DNA of 64,000 bases from Lineus longissimus (Eukaryota > Nemertea > Pilidiophora > Heteronemertea > Lineidae): positions 6,886,501-6,950,500 of the forward strand of contig NC_088313.1 in assembly GCF_910592395.1 (NCBI RefSeq). The letters run 5' to 3'. Position numbers and translations under genes: made by a program. The notes below the pieces were generated by a model that searched no databases, was not told the DNA's origin, and saw only the letters and a program-made list of their open reading frames with translations. Positions 10,575 through 21,160 of this stretch are shown piece by piece (the stretch's first letter is position 1; each line of letters opens with the position of its first letter).

Positions 10575-11590
10575 AGCCTAAGACCGCAGTGGGGTCTCTA
10601 AAATGCGCTACCGGTTTCACGACAAATCATCCGAATTCCGTAAATATGATATTAAATCGCATGCAGACACAAGCTAGACTTCAGACATACATAATTCTGT
10701 AGCCTGGATAAAAGATACAATGTACATGTGCATGATGTACATATATATTGGCCTGGCAAAGTCATGAAGTATAGGCCTTGCTTCAGAGATGTTATGGACA
10801 TATTAGGTCATTGTCATCTGTTCTTTCCTCCGTCTGGATTCTCTCTTGGGATGAGGCACTGCTCTTGATAGGTCTACTACATGCCATCTCAACCAGGATA
10901 GGTTTTACCAGGCCTACCCCCTCAGAGGAGACTATCTATGCAACTGCAATGACGAACAGGGACATCTTCTAGAAGGATTCTCCTTTGGGTTGGGGCACTC
11001 CGCCCTTGATAGGCCTACTGCATGCCATGTCATCCACGGTGTGGGTTCTACCAGGCCTGCCCCCATAGAGAAGACTATATATGCAACTGCAATGACGAAC
11101 ATGGACATCTTCTAGAAGGATTCTCCTTTGGCCTGCCCCCTCAGAGGAGACTATCCCTGTAACTGTAATATCGACCAGGGACATCTTCAACAAGGATTCT
11201 CCTTTGGGTTGGGGCACTCCGCCCTTGATAGGCCTACGTCTGTTACGGATCAACTCTGAAACAGTTTCAACTCTGAAAGACACCAACTCAACTTTGAAAC
11301 TGCATCTCTGAAAGTATGAAAGCCTATGACCGCAGTGGGTTCTCTAAAATGCGCTACCGGTTTCACGACAAATCAACCGAATTTCGTAAATATGATATCA
11401 AATCGCATGCAGACACAAGCTAGACTTCAGATAAACATAATTCTGAAGCCTGGATAAGATAAAAGATACAATGTACATGTGCATGTAGTACAAATATATT
11501 GGCCTGGCAAAGTCATGAAGTAATAGGCCTCGTTTCAGAGATGTTATGGACATATTTATTAGGTCCTTGTCATCTGTTCATTCTTCCGTT
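10575..11590 (+). repeat. Pair of ~270-bp direct repeats around a ~140-bp tandem array
   Basis: Positions 10575-10840 and 11311-11590 are near-identical direct repeats (both start AGCCTA-GACCGCAGTGGG and contain CGCATGCAGACACAAGC). Between them, 10837-11240 holds about three copies of a ~140-bp unit including GGATTCTCCTTTGGG, CACTCCGCCCTTGATAGG and GGACATCTTC. One unit is shortened. Confidence 0.8.
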
Positions 11591-12228
11591 CGTTTCATAT
11601 TTTCTTATTGATTTTGAAACCTTTCGTCCTTATATGTTAATGTTTTTGGAACAAAGAGATTGATACCCTGTTCACGGATGTGTAACAGCGCACTACTCCA
11701 TGACTTGTGTAGGCCTACTACTGTACGTGCATGCGTGTGTGCACATACAGTCTGTTGATGTACACACACGCTGTGTATGCCCTATTCCTAATTGACTCCT
11801 TCCCGCGCTCGTCACCAAGGCAACCCCAATTAGACATAAGGAAGTCCAGGCTTCATTCGTAGATGTTCTTATCAAAATTGCCGAGCACTACCGAAGTTGG
11901 ATGGGATATAGCAATGCAGCAGGCGGGTGGGAGAGGGGGGGGGGGACTCTTATAAATACGCTAGGCCTAGAGATAGGTCGTGTCGTGACATGTCCTCGGC
12001 GACTGTTGTCTCATCTTTAGCCTACTCTCGGAATAAGACCCCAGCTGGGTGAAACACGAGGCCTACACCCCCTGCCTTATGAAGTATATAGGCCTAAAGG
12101 TTGTGACAATCCTCACTGTTAATTGTCTCATCTCTCCGAACTATGGGTTGTGACGTGTCTCCAGCGACTATCCTGATAGGCTTGGCTACTAGAGGACACC
12201 AAATTTGGTCCTGCCTAATATTATTATT
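11591..12228. repeat. Satellite-related sequence with an inverted partner at 26497-26640
   Basis: The part from about 12085 to 12228 matches 26497-26640 in reverse complement, including CACCAAATTTGGTCCTGCC. It also shares words (GTTGTGAC, GCGACTAT, GTCTCATCT) with the satellite at 17310-18110. No gene is seen. Confidence 0.65.
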
Positions 12229-12299
12229 CACAATGTGATCTTATTTCTGTTCCTGAAAAGTTGTTTTCAGTGTATTTTCTCCTTGAAATCGATCACTTC

Positions 12300-13842
12300 A
12301 GGTACTATTACTGTGCATACCTAGCTAAATTAGTGTCTAGTTTCGTCTCTGATGACATTTATTTCGTAAAAATCGCTGTTTTTTTCTAAAAAGGTGTTTT
12401 TGTGGTCATTTTGGCTGTTTATTTCGAGGGTACGGTAGGAGGTCATCGTTCACTCGATAACTCTTTTTAAAATGAAATAAAAGCGTTTAAAGATACATGA
12501 TATGAATTGATATTAATATTCGTTAAGTGGGATTGTCGGTGGACGTTCATTGGTGAACAGTTGTGCTGGAATTACGAAAATATATCGATATCGTTGAGAG
12601 TTCATTCATTAGGGGCCTGCTCTCAATTTTCCTTACAACGCCTCTAGCACTGGGCAATTGCCACCATCTTGAAAAGCAGTGCCGCGGATGGCTATCGCAT
12701 CGCCACTACGCATGAGAACACGATGGCTGCCCTGCGCTGCATTGATAGTTCGTAATAAATTCACATAAAAACACACCAGAAGATCTCCGATTTTATTTAC
12801 AAAGATCATATTTTGTTATTTATTGATAAAACAAGCCATTTTACCACAGCAGATGACACATATTAGGCCTGAATAAGACTTTAGAATTTGAAGTGGTGGT
12901 GACGATGCCGATATCCAAGATGGCGGAATTATACCAGTGGTCAAATCTCATCTATTTTGGGTAATTGCATCATTATTTCTTTTTGTGATTGGTGATTTGT
13001 AAAATTGAGAATGATTGAAAAATCAGTATTTTTTCACCCAAAGGCATGAGTGAACATTTGATAAGTTTATTGTGATTTAATTGGTAATTTGGTCGACATT
13101 TTGACAATTATATTTAGCAATATTTCGATATATGCGGACCTGCTTCTTCCTCTTTTCGCAGTGACGGTGTTTCGATTACTCAGGTCAGTTTCACGGCAAA
13201 AATAAGTTGTAGTTTTGAAATTCGAATGTGCATTTATTGATGTAACGATAAAGTACATTTCCGAGAATAATTAGTGAAAGTTTCAGTAGGTGTCGATTTT
13301 TGTAAAGTAGTGTATAGGCGATGGATTGGCTCAGCCATGTGCTCGTCGTGTCAGCGGGGCGCAAGCCGTCATGGGATGGGGGTGTACACTACTACTACAA
13401 TGCACGTGATTGATGGTTGAACATTCATTCTCGTTGACAGTGTATTATTGAAATATTTGATTGTGATGATGGTGTATTGTACTAGGCCTTGCATGCTCCC
13501 AACGTGTGGCATATTTCACATTGATACTACCAGTATCAATTACAAAAAAATAGATTGTGAGTAACAATAGGCCTATGCTACATGTCATGAGGGTGGGAAC
13601 GGGGAGGGGGGGGAAACTGTCTCGACGTCCCGTTAGGAAAAAAGGCTTATCCCGTTTCCCAATACGCAATTTTAGCCGAATCGTGACGCAAAACACGGTT
13701 TGTCTCGAATCCCGCTAAAATAAGGGTGTCTATCCCGAATCCCGACAGTTATTTTCGGCCCATCCCAGTGTCCCGAAAATACCCGTTCTCCCCTCATACA
13801 TAGTAGACCATATTGTCACATTGATGTTTTCTTTCATTACAG
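12300..13842. other. No recognised gene
   Basis: AT-rich sequence inside the 4.5-kb insertion. I see no domain-bearing ORF and no strong repeat in this part. Confidence 0.4.
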
Positions 13843-14581
13843 TTAGACTTCGAGATCTACATTTTCGACAAAGGCCTGGTGTAATATTATTACGTACTTG
13901 ATGAAGGTAATATTAATTTCTTCAAATTTGAAGCATGACGTTAATGGAGTACCAGCACAACTTCATTGACTGCTACGTGACGCTGGTGGAAACTACATTT
14001 ACCCTAGTTACGACCAAAGCTGCTTAGCAGAGGGCGATACCTCATCAGGAGCGCCACAATCATATCATTGGTGTGAAAGCATTTGTATGAAGTTTTTCAA
14101 TTCTCAATGTGTTCGAAACCTTAATTGTGAATTTGTGCACTTCGAATTCAAATTTACGTCACTACGTTAGTTTGACATCCATTGATGTCACGGTAATTTC
14201 ACTGTTATGCTGTGCTGCTTTCAGGTTTAATGACACGAATGAGTACAAGTACATTACATTTTTCGACGAAGGCCTTCTGTAATTTCATACGCTTCTTACG
14301 GTTAGTATTGATTCATAATTTCTAGTAAAAAAGTTAATTTTGAAAGTGAAAAATATGTTACAATACAATAGACCTGCAAATACCATATACGCAAGTTTTG
14401 AACAAATATCACACATATTCCCCAGTTGACTTGTGATGATATTGATAATGGTGGTGGTGGTGGTGTTATCATGTACATGGCTTCTAACGTAGTAAGTGTT
14501 TTCTTTTCAGCAACATTCAATAGATTTATTTACTGTATTATCATTTCGACCAAGGCGAATTCGACACTTCAATTACACAAG
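13843..14581 (+). ncRNA. Candidate non-coding transcript segment with three related exon-like units
   Basis: Three short segments, 13843-13906, 14225-14300 and 14511-14581, each follow a pyrimidine-rich AG (CTTTCATTACAG, TGCTGCTTTCAG, TTTTCTTTTCAG) and precede a donor (GGTAATA, GGTTAGT, GGTTAGT). They share the core ATTTTCGACAAAGGC with small changes. None keeps a long open frame. A fourth acceptor-like site precedes 14802. This looks like duplicated exons of a spliced RNA, but it is unsupported by transcript data. Confidence 0.3.
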
Positions 14582-14619
14582 GTTAGTAACTTTTGTTCAC
14601 AAAATCCAAATGGAGGCAA

Positions 14620-15190
14620 ATACAGAACAATCAAACTTAGTCATTCCAGTCAGTTACTGAAGCACAGTGAAAACTGTCGGGAGCAGTGCAACTGATGGCA
14701 TGTCAAACTTCCAGTGACTGTCCCTGTCCATATATTTCAAGACAGTACAAATCTTGTAATCATTTTGTTTATGCAATGTACGTTATTATGTATCATTTCA
14801 GCACAATCAAACTTAGTCATTCCAGTCAGTTACTGAAGCACAGCGAAAACTGTCTGAATTAGTGCTGCTGATGGCATGTAATTACTCTACTACCACTACC
14901 AGTGACAGTCAATGTCCAAATATTTTCAAGTGTGCGAAATTAGTACTCGTCTACTTCTTAGTGTTATTTGAATGCAATGTATGTTATAAAAATATTTTTT
15001 CAACACTATATCAACATTCTCATTCCTGTCAGTTTCTGAAAATCAGCTAAAGCAATCGCTACCAATGCAGCTGATAACAGCAATTCTTTTTGTTCCCAAT
15101 GCCCATCCATGACAATATATTTCACGCATGTGACAATCATGTAATCATCCTGTTTTTTGTGTTCTATTCATGCAATAAATAAATTCAGTA
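14620..15190 (+). repeat. Tandem repeat of about 176-197 bp, three copies
   Basis: CATTCCAGTCAGTTACTGAAG recurs near 14640 and 14815, with a diverged third copy near 15018. Each is followed by a GATGGCATGT or equivalent, a TCCATATATTTCA-like stretch and CAATCATGTAATCAT. Confidence 0.7.
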
Positions 15191-15929
15191 TTTTCAAATC
15201 ATTGGTGCTACAAAACTATTCTCATTATAGATTATTCATATTTTATAAAATGCTGTCATGTCAAATTTTGTGTCCTATAAATCATAATGAAGTCGGCATT
15301 TTATATACAACTTTTGTACTCCTCCTAAATAAACATACAAATCTTGTTTTATGTAAACTTTGTATATGTGACCCGTCACAGCAAAACCAGGCGCATGTCG
15401 CTCTGAGCTTGGCAGGTTGAGACGGACTGTTCTAATCTTTCATTAGCGACACCATTTCTTACCAGAGTGCCTCCTTCATTCATACATCTTGTACCTTAAC
15501 TCAAGATACCCATCTTTGAATATTTTTAGTATACCAAGTACTACAATGTCAATGTATTGAAGTCATGTTCTTGTAGTGTTATTGGCTTTCTATTATCTTG
15601 TCAAAATACCACTTGGTTCTCGCAAAATCTCAATAAAAACAAATGCTATTGCATGTATTGCATATTCTAACAGCTATCCACTGTATCGATTTATCCATCA
15701 TCTGTACTATTTGTCACAAAAATGTTATATTATGTAAATCATATTTCATTACATAATGCACACTGCCAATTACTGCTGAACCATTCATATGTCATTTAAA
15801 TAAATAATTTTCAACTTTTTAAAACCGTCTTATAGTACTGTTCTTGTCACTTAGCTGAACCAATTGCTCTATAGCATGAAATTTCCAGAAATGCCCCAGG
15901 GACTGAAAAGTGCTGTTTTAACAGAGCTG

Positions 15930-16530
15930 TCCTAAACTGAGAAGTCGAGTTGAATGGAAACAACCAATTTGGAACCAAAAACTACTGTCCTTATTAAAGA
16001 GGTTGTCCTCAATAGAAAGGTGTCCACAAAAAGTAGGTCCACTGTATATGAAAGTACAAACCCTGGTACATGTAGTGACATCATCTACTCCTCGATGTGG
16101 ACACCTGCAAATGCAGCGACAATGTCACATCAGTTATTTAATTCATCGTCCTTTGTGCAGATGGCACCACCCATCAAACATGTTGGTGACGAATAGTGTC
16201 GCAGCATTTCGTCACCGAGCTTTCACGAAAATGCACTGTCATTCATTCAGCCATAAGTGTAAGACTGTAGGGTTGTTTCCAACCAAAACATGTTCGAAAT
16301 GTGTCAAGCATTCGGAACACCCAAAGACTGATTAGAGAAGTCAAAATTGAATGGAAACAACCAATTTGGAACCAAAACTAGTGTCCTTATTGGAAAGGTT
16401 GTCTTTAATAGAGAGGTGTCTACTAACGGAGGTTCCACTGTATATAATGTAGGAACCCTGGTTGTGACATTGTCCACTCCTCCAGCTGCACACCACCAAA
16501 TCCACAACAATGTCACACCAGTTATTTAGT
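15930..16530 (+). repeat. Two direct copies of a ~200-bp repeat
   Basis: 15945-16150 and 16340-16535 share GAATGGAAACAACCAATTTG, GGTTCCACTGTATAT-like sequence and CACACCAGTTATTTAGTTCAT. A polyadenylation-like CAATAAACG and a TTTGTAA run follow at about 16590-16620. Confidence 0.7.
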
Positions 16531-16747
16531 TCATCATGCTTATGGTCATTGTACTTTCATCTTATGTAAAATGTATCTTTTTACACGGTTTCAATAAACG
16601 ATTTGTAATTTGTAATTTGTAAATTATAAATTTCACTAATAATTTGACGCCGCCAATTCCACTGGTCTTCGAAATACGTAAGCTACACTGTTGACGACTA
16701 TGACACTCCTCACAAACCACATTGTGAATCAAACGCCGATAGGCTTG

Positions 16748-17290
16748 TTATTATCATTATCCGCATCATCATCATCTTCCGGTAGGCCTAAATGGTAGGG
16801 CGCAGTTTGCGCGTTATTAACCATGAAGTAGTTGCTCATTACGCAGACGGTGCACAGACGTTTATAAAATCTTGGTCGGTGCGATTAAAACGATAAAATC
16901 TGGTGGTTAAAATAGTTGTGGTCTACGCGGAGCTGGAGGCTAGGGGTCTTGGCAGATGTTGTCGCTTCTGGGAGGGTGTTCCAGCTTCTGATCATTCTGT
17001 GGAAGAAGGATGATGCCTCTTGCTGGGTGGTATCTGTCCAGGCCTCGGGTCCTCGGGTCGCCCATGGTGATGGAGTCTGGGGCGACGAAGTCCACGAGGC
17101 TGTGCCGGATATTGTAAAGCACTGTAGTGATGCCTTCCTTCTCCTCTCTTTGAGTGTATCCCACTCTAGGGTTTGGAGTTGGCGGGTGACAGATCCTGGT
17201 CTTCGGTCTCTGTATTCATTGGTGACAAAAAAAATCGCGCTCCTCTTCGTTGAATTCGCTCCAGTAGGTCGGTTGTGACTGCCCTTTTTA
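16748..17290 (-). pseudogene. LINE ORF2 C-terminal fragment with 3' UTR (left copy)
   Basis: Read on the minus strand this is the end of a jockey/CR1-type reverse transcriptase: a VTNEYRDR motif, then DTLKERRRKATLQCF-like sequence and SRTRG-like GDPRTRGLDRYHPARG, split between frames. It is followed by a 3' UTR and a GATAAT-rich tail reaching 16748. A near-identical copy lies inverted at 25975-26490. It is frame-broken and 5'-truncated. Confidence 0.75.
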
Positions 17291-17309
17291 CGACTATCTG
17301 CATCTTAGT

Positions 17310-18110
17310 AAGGACACCTTGGTCTTGCCTATGAAGGACACTGTCAGCAGCACAGCAGCAGTATGTTGTTCTTTGCGATCTGTCTCATCTTGGTAGGCCT
17401 AGCCCCCCCCCCCCCCCCACAGGACACATTGGTCCTGTCTATGGATATTATAGGTTGTGACTGTCCTTTGCGACTATCTGTCTCATCTTGGTACGCCTAG
17501 CCCCCCCCCCCTTTCCACAGGACACATTGGTCCTGTCTATGGATATTATAGGTTGTGACTGTCCTTTGTGACTATCTGTCTCATCTTGGTAGGCCTAGCC
17601 CCCCCCCCCCTTTCCACAGGACACATTGGTCCTGTCTATGAATATTATAGGTTGTGACAGTCCTTTGCGACTATCTGTCTCATCTTGGTAGGCCTAGCCC
17701 CCCCCCCCCCCACAGGACACATTGGTTCTGTCTATGATATTATAGGTTGTGGCTGCCCTTTGCGACTATCTGTCTCATCTTGGTACAGCATGACACATTG
17801 GTCCTGTCTATGGATATTATAGGTTGTGGCTGCCCTTTGCGACTATCTGTCTCATCTTGGTAGGCCTACCCCCTCCCACAGGACACATTGGTTCTGGCTA
17901 TGATATTAAAGGTTGTGACATGCCCTAGCTTTGCGACTACTGTGTCATCGTGGTGCAACAGGACACCTTGGTTCTGTCTATGATATTATATGTCCTTTGC
18001 GAGTCTGTGGTCTCATCTTAGTATATAGAACACGACACCTTGCCCTGCCTTTTATCAAAGGTGTACATGTCCTTTGCGACTATCGGTTTCATTTTGGTAC
18101 AATAGGACAC
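17310..18110 (+). repeat. Satellite array, ~95-115-bp unit, seven or more copies
   Basis: The unit reads GGACACATTGGTCCTGTC, TATGGATATTATAGGTTGTG, CCTTTGCGACTATCTGTC, TCATCTTGGTAGGCCTAG, then a C-run of variable length. Copies become more diverged rightwards. Part of the array recurs inverted at 25720-25930. Confidence 0.9.
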
Positions 18111-18119
18111 CAATCTTTC

Positions 18120-18715
18120 ATACCACATTATGTATGAGCATGACATTTTTGAATGACGATCATCTTCACAACGAATAACAAGTAGGGCCTTAAATGTAAT
18201 TTACTTGTCTTTCATTTGGTGAAAACTTAATCTAATCACAGTCATACAAAGTTATGTTATAAGCAGAATACTAAAATGCTATTTTCAGAAGATTTTGTAT
18301 CTGGGCTGAAGCATAATTAAAAGAGGTGCAAACAATCATCAATATTTCTACAGAAAAACTCCATTAAAGTCATCTTTTATACACTACAGTGCATGCCTAA
18401 ACCTATCCAAGATGGGCAGCCCAAAAGAGCCTATAATAATACACGCTGCTTGGTTCAAGGCAAGCTGTACCTATACCAGCTACAGGGTATAGGCCTACAT
18501 AGTGAACATATATTTCGTCTCTCCTCATAGACCTATGCTTCATGATATATCTGTAACAGCCCCATGGGCATTAACAAGATGAAATAAATTGAATTGTACT
18601 ATGCTTTACTATAAGAAAACACTTGGTGTTTAATATCTCTGTGAGATACAAAATAATAAACCAAATAATAAACCAAATTGATAATAATCCCGGTACTGTA
18701 TCTGATTCATTTAGC
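18120..18715. other. No recognised gene
   Basis: AT-rich unique-looking sequence between satellite and hairpin. No domain-bearing ORF. Confidence 0.4.
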
Positions 18716-18751
18716 CAGAGTCATTCTAAACAGTTGTTTAGAATGACTCTG
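18716..18751. repeat. Near-perfect 36-nt palindrome (17-bp stem, 2-nt loop)
   Basis: CAGAGTCATTCTAAACA is followed after GT by its exact reverse complement. TTTAGCC occurs on both sides just outside. It could be the fused ends of a MITE or a hairpin precursor. Confidence 0.85.
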
Positions 18752-19039
18752 ATTTAGCCCTGTGGATCCGGTGTAAAAGTAAAAAGTGTCCCCCCTGGAA
18801 AAAGTGTCCGGCCCTATTGTATTCTGCAATATGGTTCTATAGAGACCCTGACCGTCAATAGCTCAGAGATTGAAGCGCATAATAGAATCCTTTGTTCCCG
18901 GACATTTTAACCTAGGACATTTTAAACTTCTCACCGGCATGAAAAAGTTTATTTTTAAACTGAAGTGCTTGTCCCCGAATTATATAATTATTCGAGCAAA
19001 GCAAAGTGGGGCTACATCGAGATAGGCCAACTACTATGA

Positions 19040-19440
19040 CCGCGGGTTACCGGTTGCAGGTCGCCTGTACAAAATAAATAATTGTATACACCTACTGTGT
19101 CCGCAGGTTTTAGCCGGTGCTAGAATAGCACCACACATAGGCCTATTACAGGTATAAAAAAAAGGTATTTTTACAGGCGACCCGCAAACGGCTAAAACCC
19201 GCGGACACAGTAGCCTAGACTAGTAAGCCTACTGGTATAATACCTGGTTTTACCTGTAATATGCCTATGTGCAGTGACATGCCTAGCACCGGCTATAACC
19301 CGCGGACACAGAAGACATTATTCATCTTCTCATCCTCGATCAATTGCTGGCTAAAAAGGCCTAGGCTTAGGCCTAGATGTATAATAATATACTCTGTCTG
19401 CGGGTTTAAGCCGGTTGCGGGTCGCCTGTACTTAATACTG
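19040..19440. repeat. Cluster of inverted and direct copies of a CTGTGTCCGCGGGTTTTAGC motif
   Basis: The motif or its complement occurs near 19097, 19187, 19287 and 19395, next to GGTCGCCTGTA words at the outer edges (near 19063 and 19425). Arms in both orientations suggest one or more folded MITE copies. Confidence 0.6.
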
Positions 19441-19662
19441 AAATAACATTCATTTTGAGGAAAGGGGGCTGTTACGCTCCAACTCTATAATAGTGCCAAC
19501 TCTGATGGACATGATTCCAACTTAAATAGGCCAACTCTGATGGAGATAGATAAGTATTCAGCCGCAAGATGTCTCTACCGGGTGAACGGTTTGTTCCAAG
19601 TCTAATATGCCAACTTTGAAAGCGAAACTTTGTATACAGTTTCGATGCACGTGCGAGTCAAG

Positions 19663-19737
19663 ATGTTGCGATCATTCCTTATACTTTCTTCGGTTATCTT
19701 TTGTCATTGTGAATTGGGGTTGGCCGGTTCCGACACG
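19663..19737 (+). CDS. Signal-peptide-like first exon inside the Ginger element
   Basis: ATG at 19663 opens 25 codons starting MLRSFLILSSVIFCH and ending at a GTACGT donor, phase 0. The hydrophobic core looks like a signal peptide. It lies just inside the left TIR on the same strand as the integrase gene, whose first recognised exon (21161) also begins in phase 0, so it may be that gene's 5' exon. A secretory leader on a nuclear integrase would be odd; the exon could instead belong to something else or be chance. Confidence 0.35.
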
Positions 19738-20307
19738 GTACGTACATGCATTGGTTCACTGATTAATCTAATGCGTCTGTTCTAAGAAGTTCGTTGACTT
19801 AGCAAAATGAGATGCTGATGATACCCTCAATGGCCACATTGATATGCTTGGGTCAGTGACATACATTGATCTGTACCTGTAACCGGGTAAGGTGTACTCT
19901 GCACAGTCTCTGTGCTCGTGCAAGGTGGCACAAAATACACGCTTTTTGATAGCAGATTGGGCCGAAGGTAAATGCGCTATCCCATGCTAGGCTGGATAGG
20001 CAGTGTTGGAGCAGTCCAAGCCCCGGCCTAGGCCTACTGCTAGAGGTTGATGTTAATAAATCGACGTTCGGTCTCCTGGAAAAAAGGTAGTCATCTTCAG
20101 ACACTTGTCACGGGAGAGGGTACATAGGCCTACATGTATTTTCAAAAATTATATTAAAAAAGTCGGCCTGGAAAGGGGAGGGCTGAAATTCACCTGAAAA
20201 GAGCCACCCGCAAAGGTTCTCCGGGGGAAGGAGTCTTTCTAATTTCTCTAAACATTTAGGCTCTATAGGCCTAAGGTTGACCCTGAGGCCTAAACAACCG
20301 AGATGCA

Positions 20308-21015
20308 TTTTAAGCTTACCTCTCAGAGAGGTAAGCTTTTGCATTGGCGAAGCGTCCGTCGTCCGTCGTCGTCGTCGTCCGTAGTCTCTTAGTAGGGCAC
20401 GTTTCGTAACTACTGGAGCCATTGACTTGGTACATCTGTACCACTATGTAATGGGACCTTAAAGACAAAATTTCGGTCCGGTCTGATTCTTCGTTTGGCC
20501 ACAAGGTGGCTTAAACCGAAAACACAAAAAGTGCTATATCTCCTTAAATAAGGGCTCGATCATCGTCAAATTTTTATCAAAGGTACATCTAATGACGATA
20601 CATGACATATCACACGGGTTTTTGAGTTGACCTACTTTTCAAGGTCACAGCTGAGGTCAATTAGCGTAAAATAACCGTTATTGGCACATTTCGCAACTAA
20701 TGAAGCTATTGACTTGAAACTTGGTACAATTGTACCTCTTAGTGAAATGACCTTGGACACCAAATTTCGGTGTGGTCTGATTATTCGTTTGGCCACCAGG
20801 TGGCTTAAACCGAAAACGGTAAAAAGGGCTATATCTGCTGAACTAATAAGAATGGCTGGATCTTTGCAAAACTTTCATCATCGGTATGTAATAAGGCTAC
20901 ACATCACCTCAGTCCAATTTTTTATTTGACCTACTTTCCAAGGCCACCGTGGTCAAATACTTCGCTGATGTGTCTGTCTGACGAGTGGTATGCACAATGG
21001 CCCTGGCCATTTCAT
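20308..21015 (-). mobile_element. HINE/pearl-type non-autonomous element (Helitron-associated), inverted
   Basis: A 12-bp stem hairpin (AAGCTTACCTCT / AGAGGTAAGCTT, 20312-20338) is followed by a GTCCGTCGTC microsatellite and two ~300-bp tandem monomers containing GGCCACAAGGTGGCTTAAACC. The other end is the palindrome AATGGCCCTGGCCATT (20996-21011). The copy at 52157-54117 has the same parts in the opposite orientation. Terminal hairpin, microsatellite and core tandem repeats recall pearl/HINE elements of marine invertebrates. Confidence 0.6.
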
Positions 21016-21160
21016 TCGAATACGGCACTTTACACTGCCATAACCAATACATCTGACCCCTTAATTTGCATGGCAGATATAGCTCAATGATGAGGTGGAT
21101 GGGAAGTTTTCCTTTCACCGAGCATTTTCAACTGCTATAGCTTTTTCATCGCTTTTTCAG

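Larger units (their letters stand above)
12229..16747. mobile_element. 4.5-kb insertion relative to the inverted paralogue
   Basis: In the inverted copy near 26500 the sequence that ends here at 12228 runs directly into the sequence that starts here at 16748. TTATT is present at both edges (12224-12228 and 16748-16752), consistent with a short target duplication inside a TTA-rich tract. CACAATGTG starts the insertion and CACATTGTG lies 21 bp inside its right end. No ORF with a recognisable domain is present, so its class is unknown. A deletion in the other copy is the alternative. Confidence 0.55.

Noticed and set aside
17310-18110. CRISPR-like repeat and spacer pattern
   Set aside because: The whole unit repeats with drift, there are no unique spacers and no cas genes, and the window is eukaryotic.
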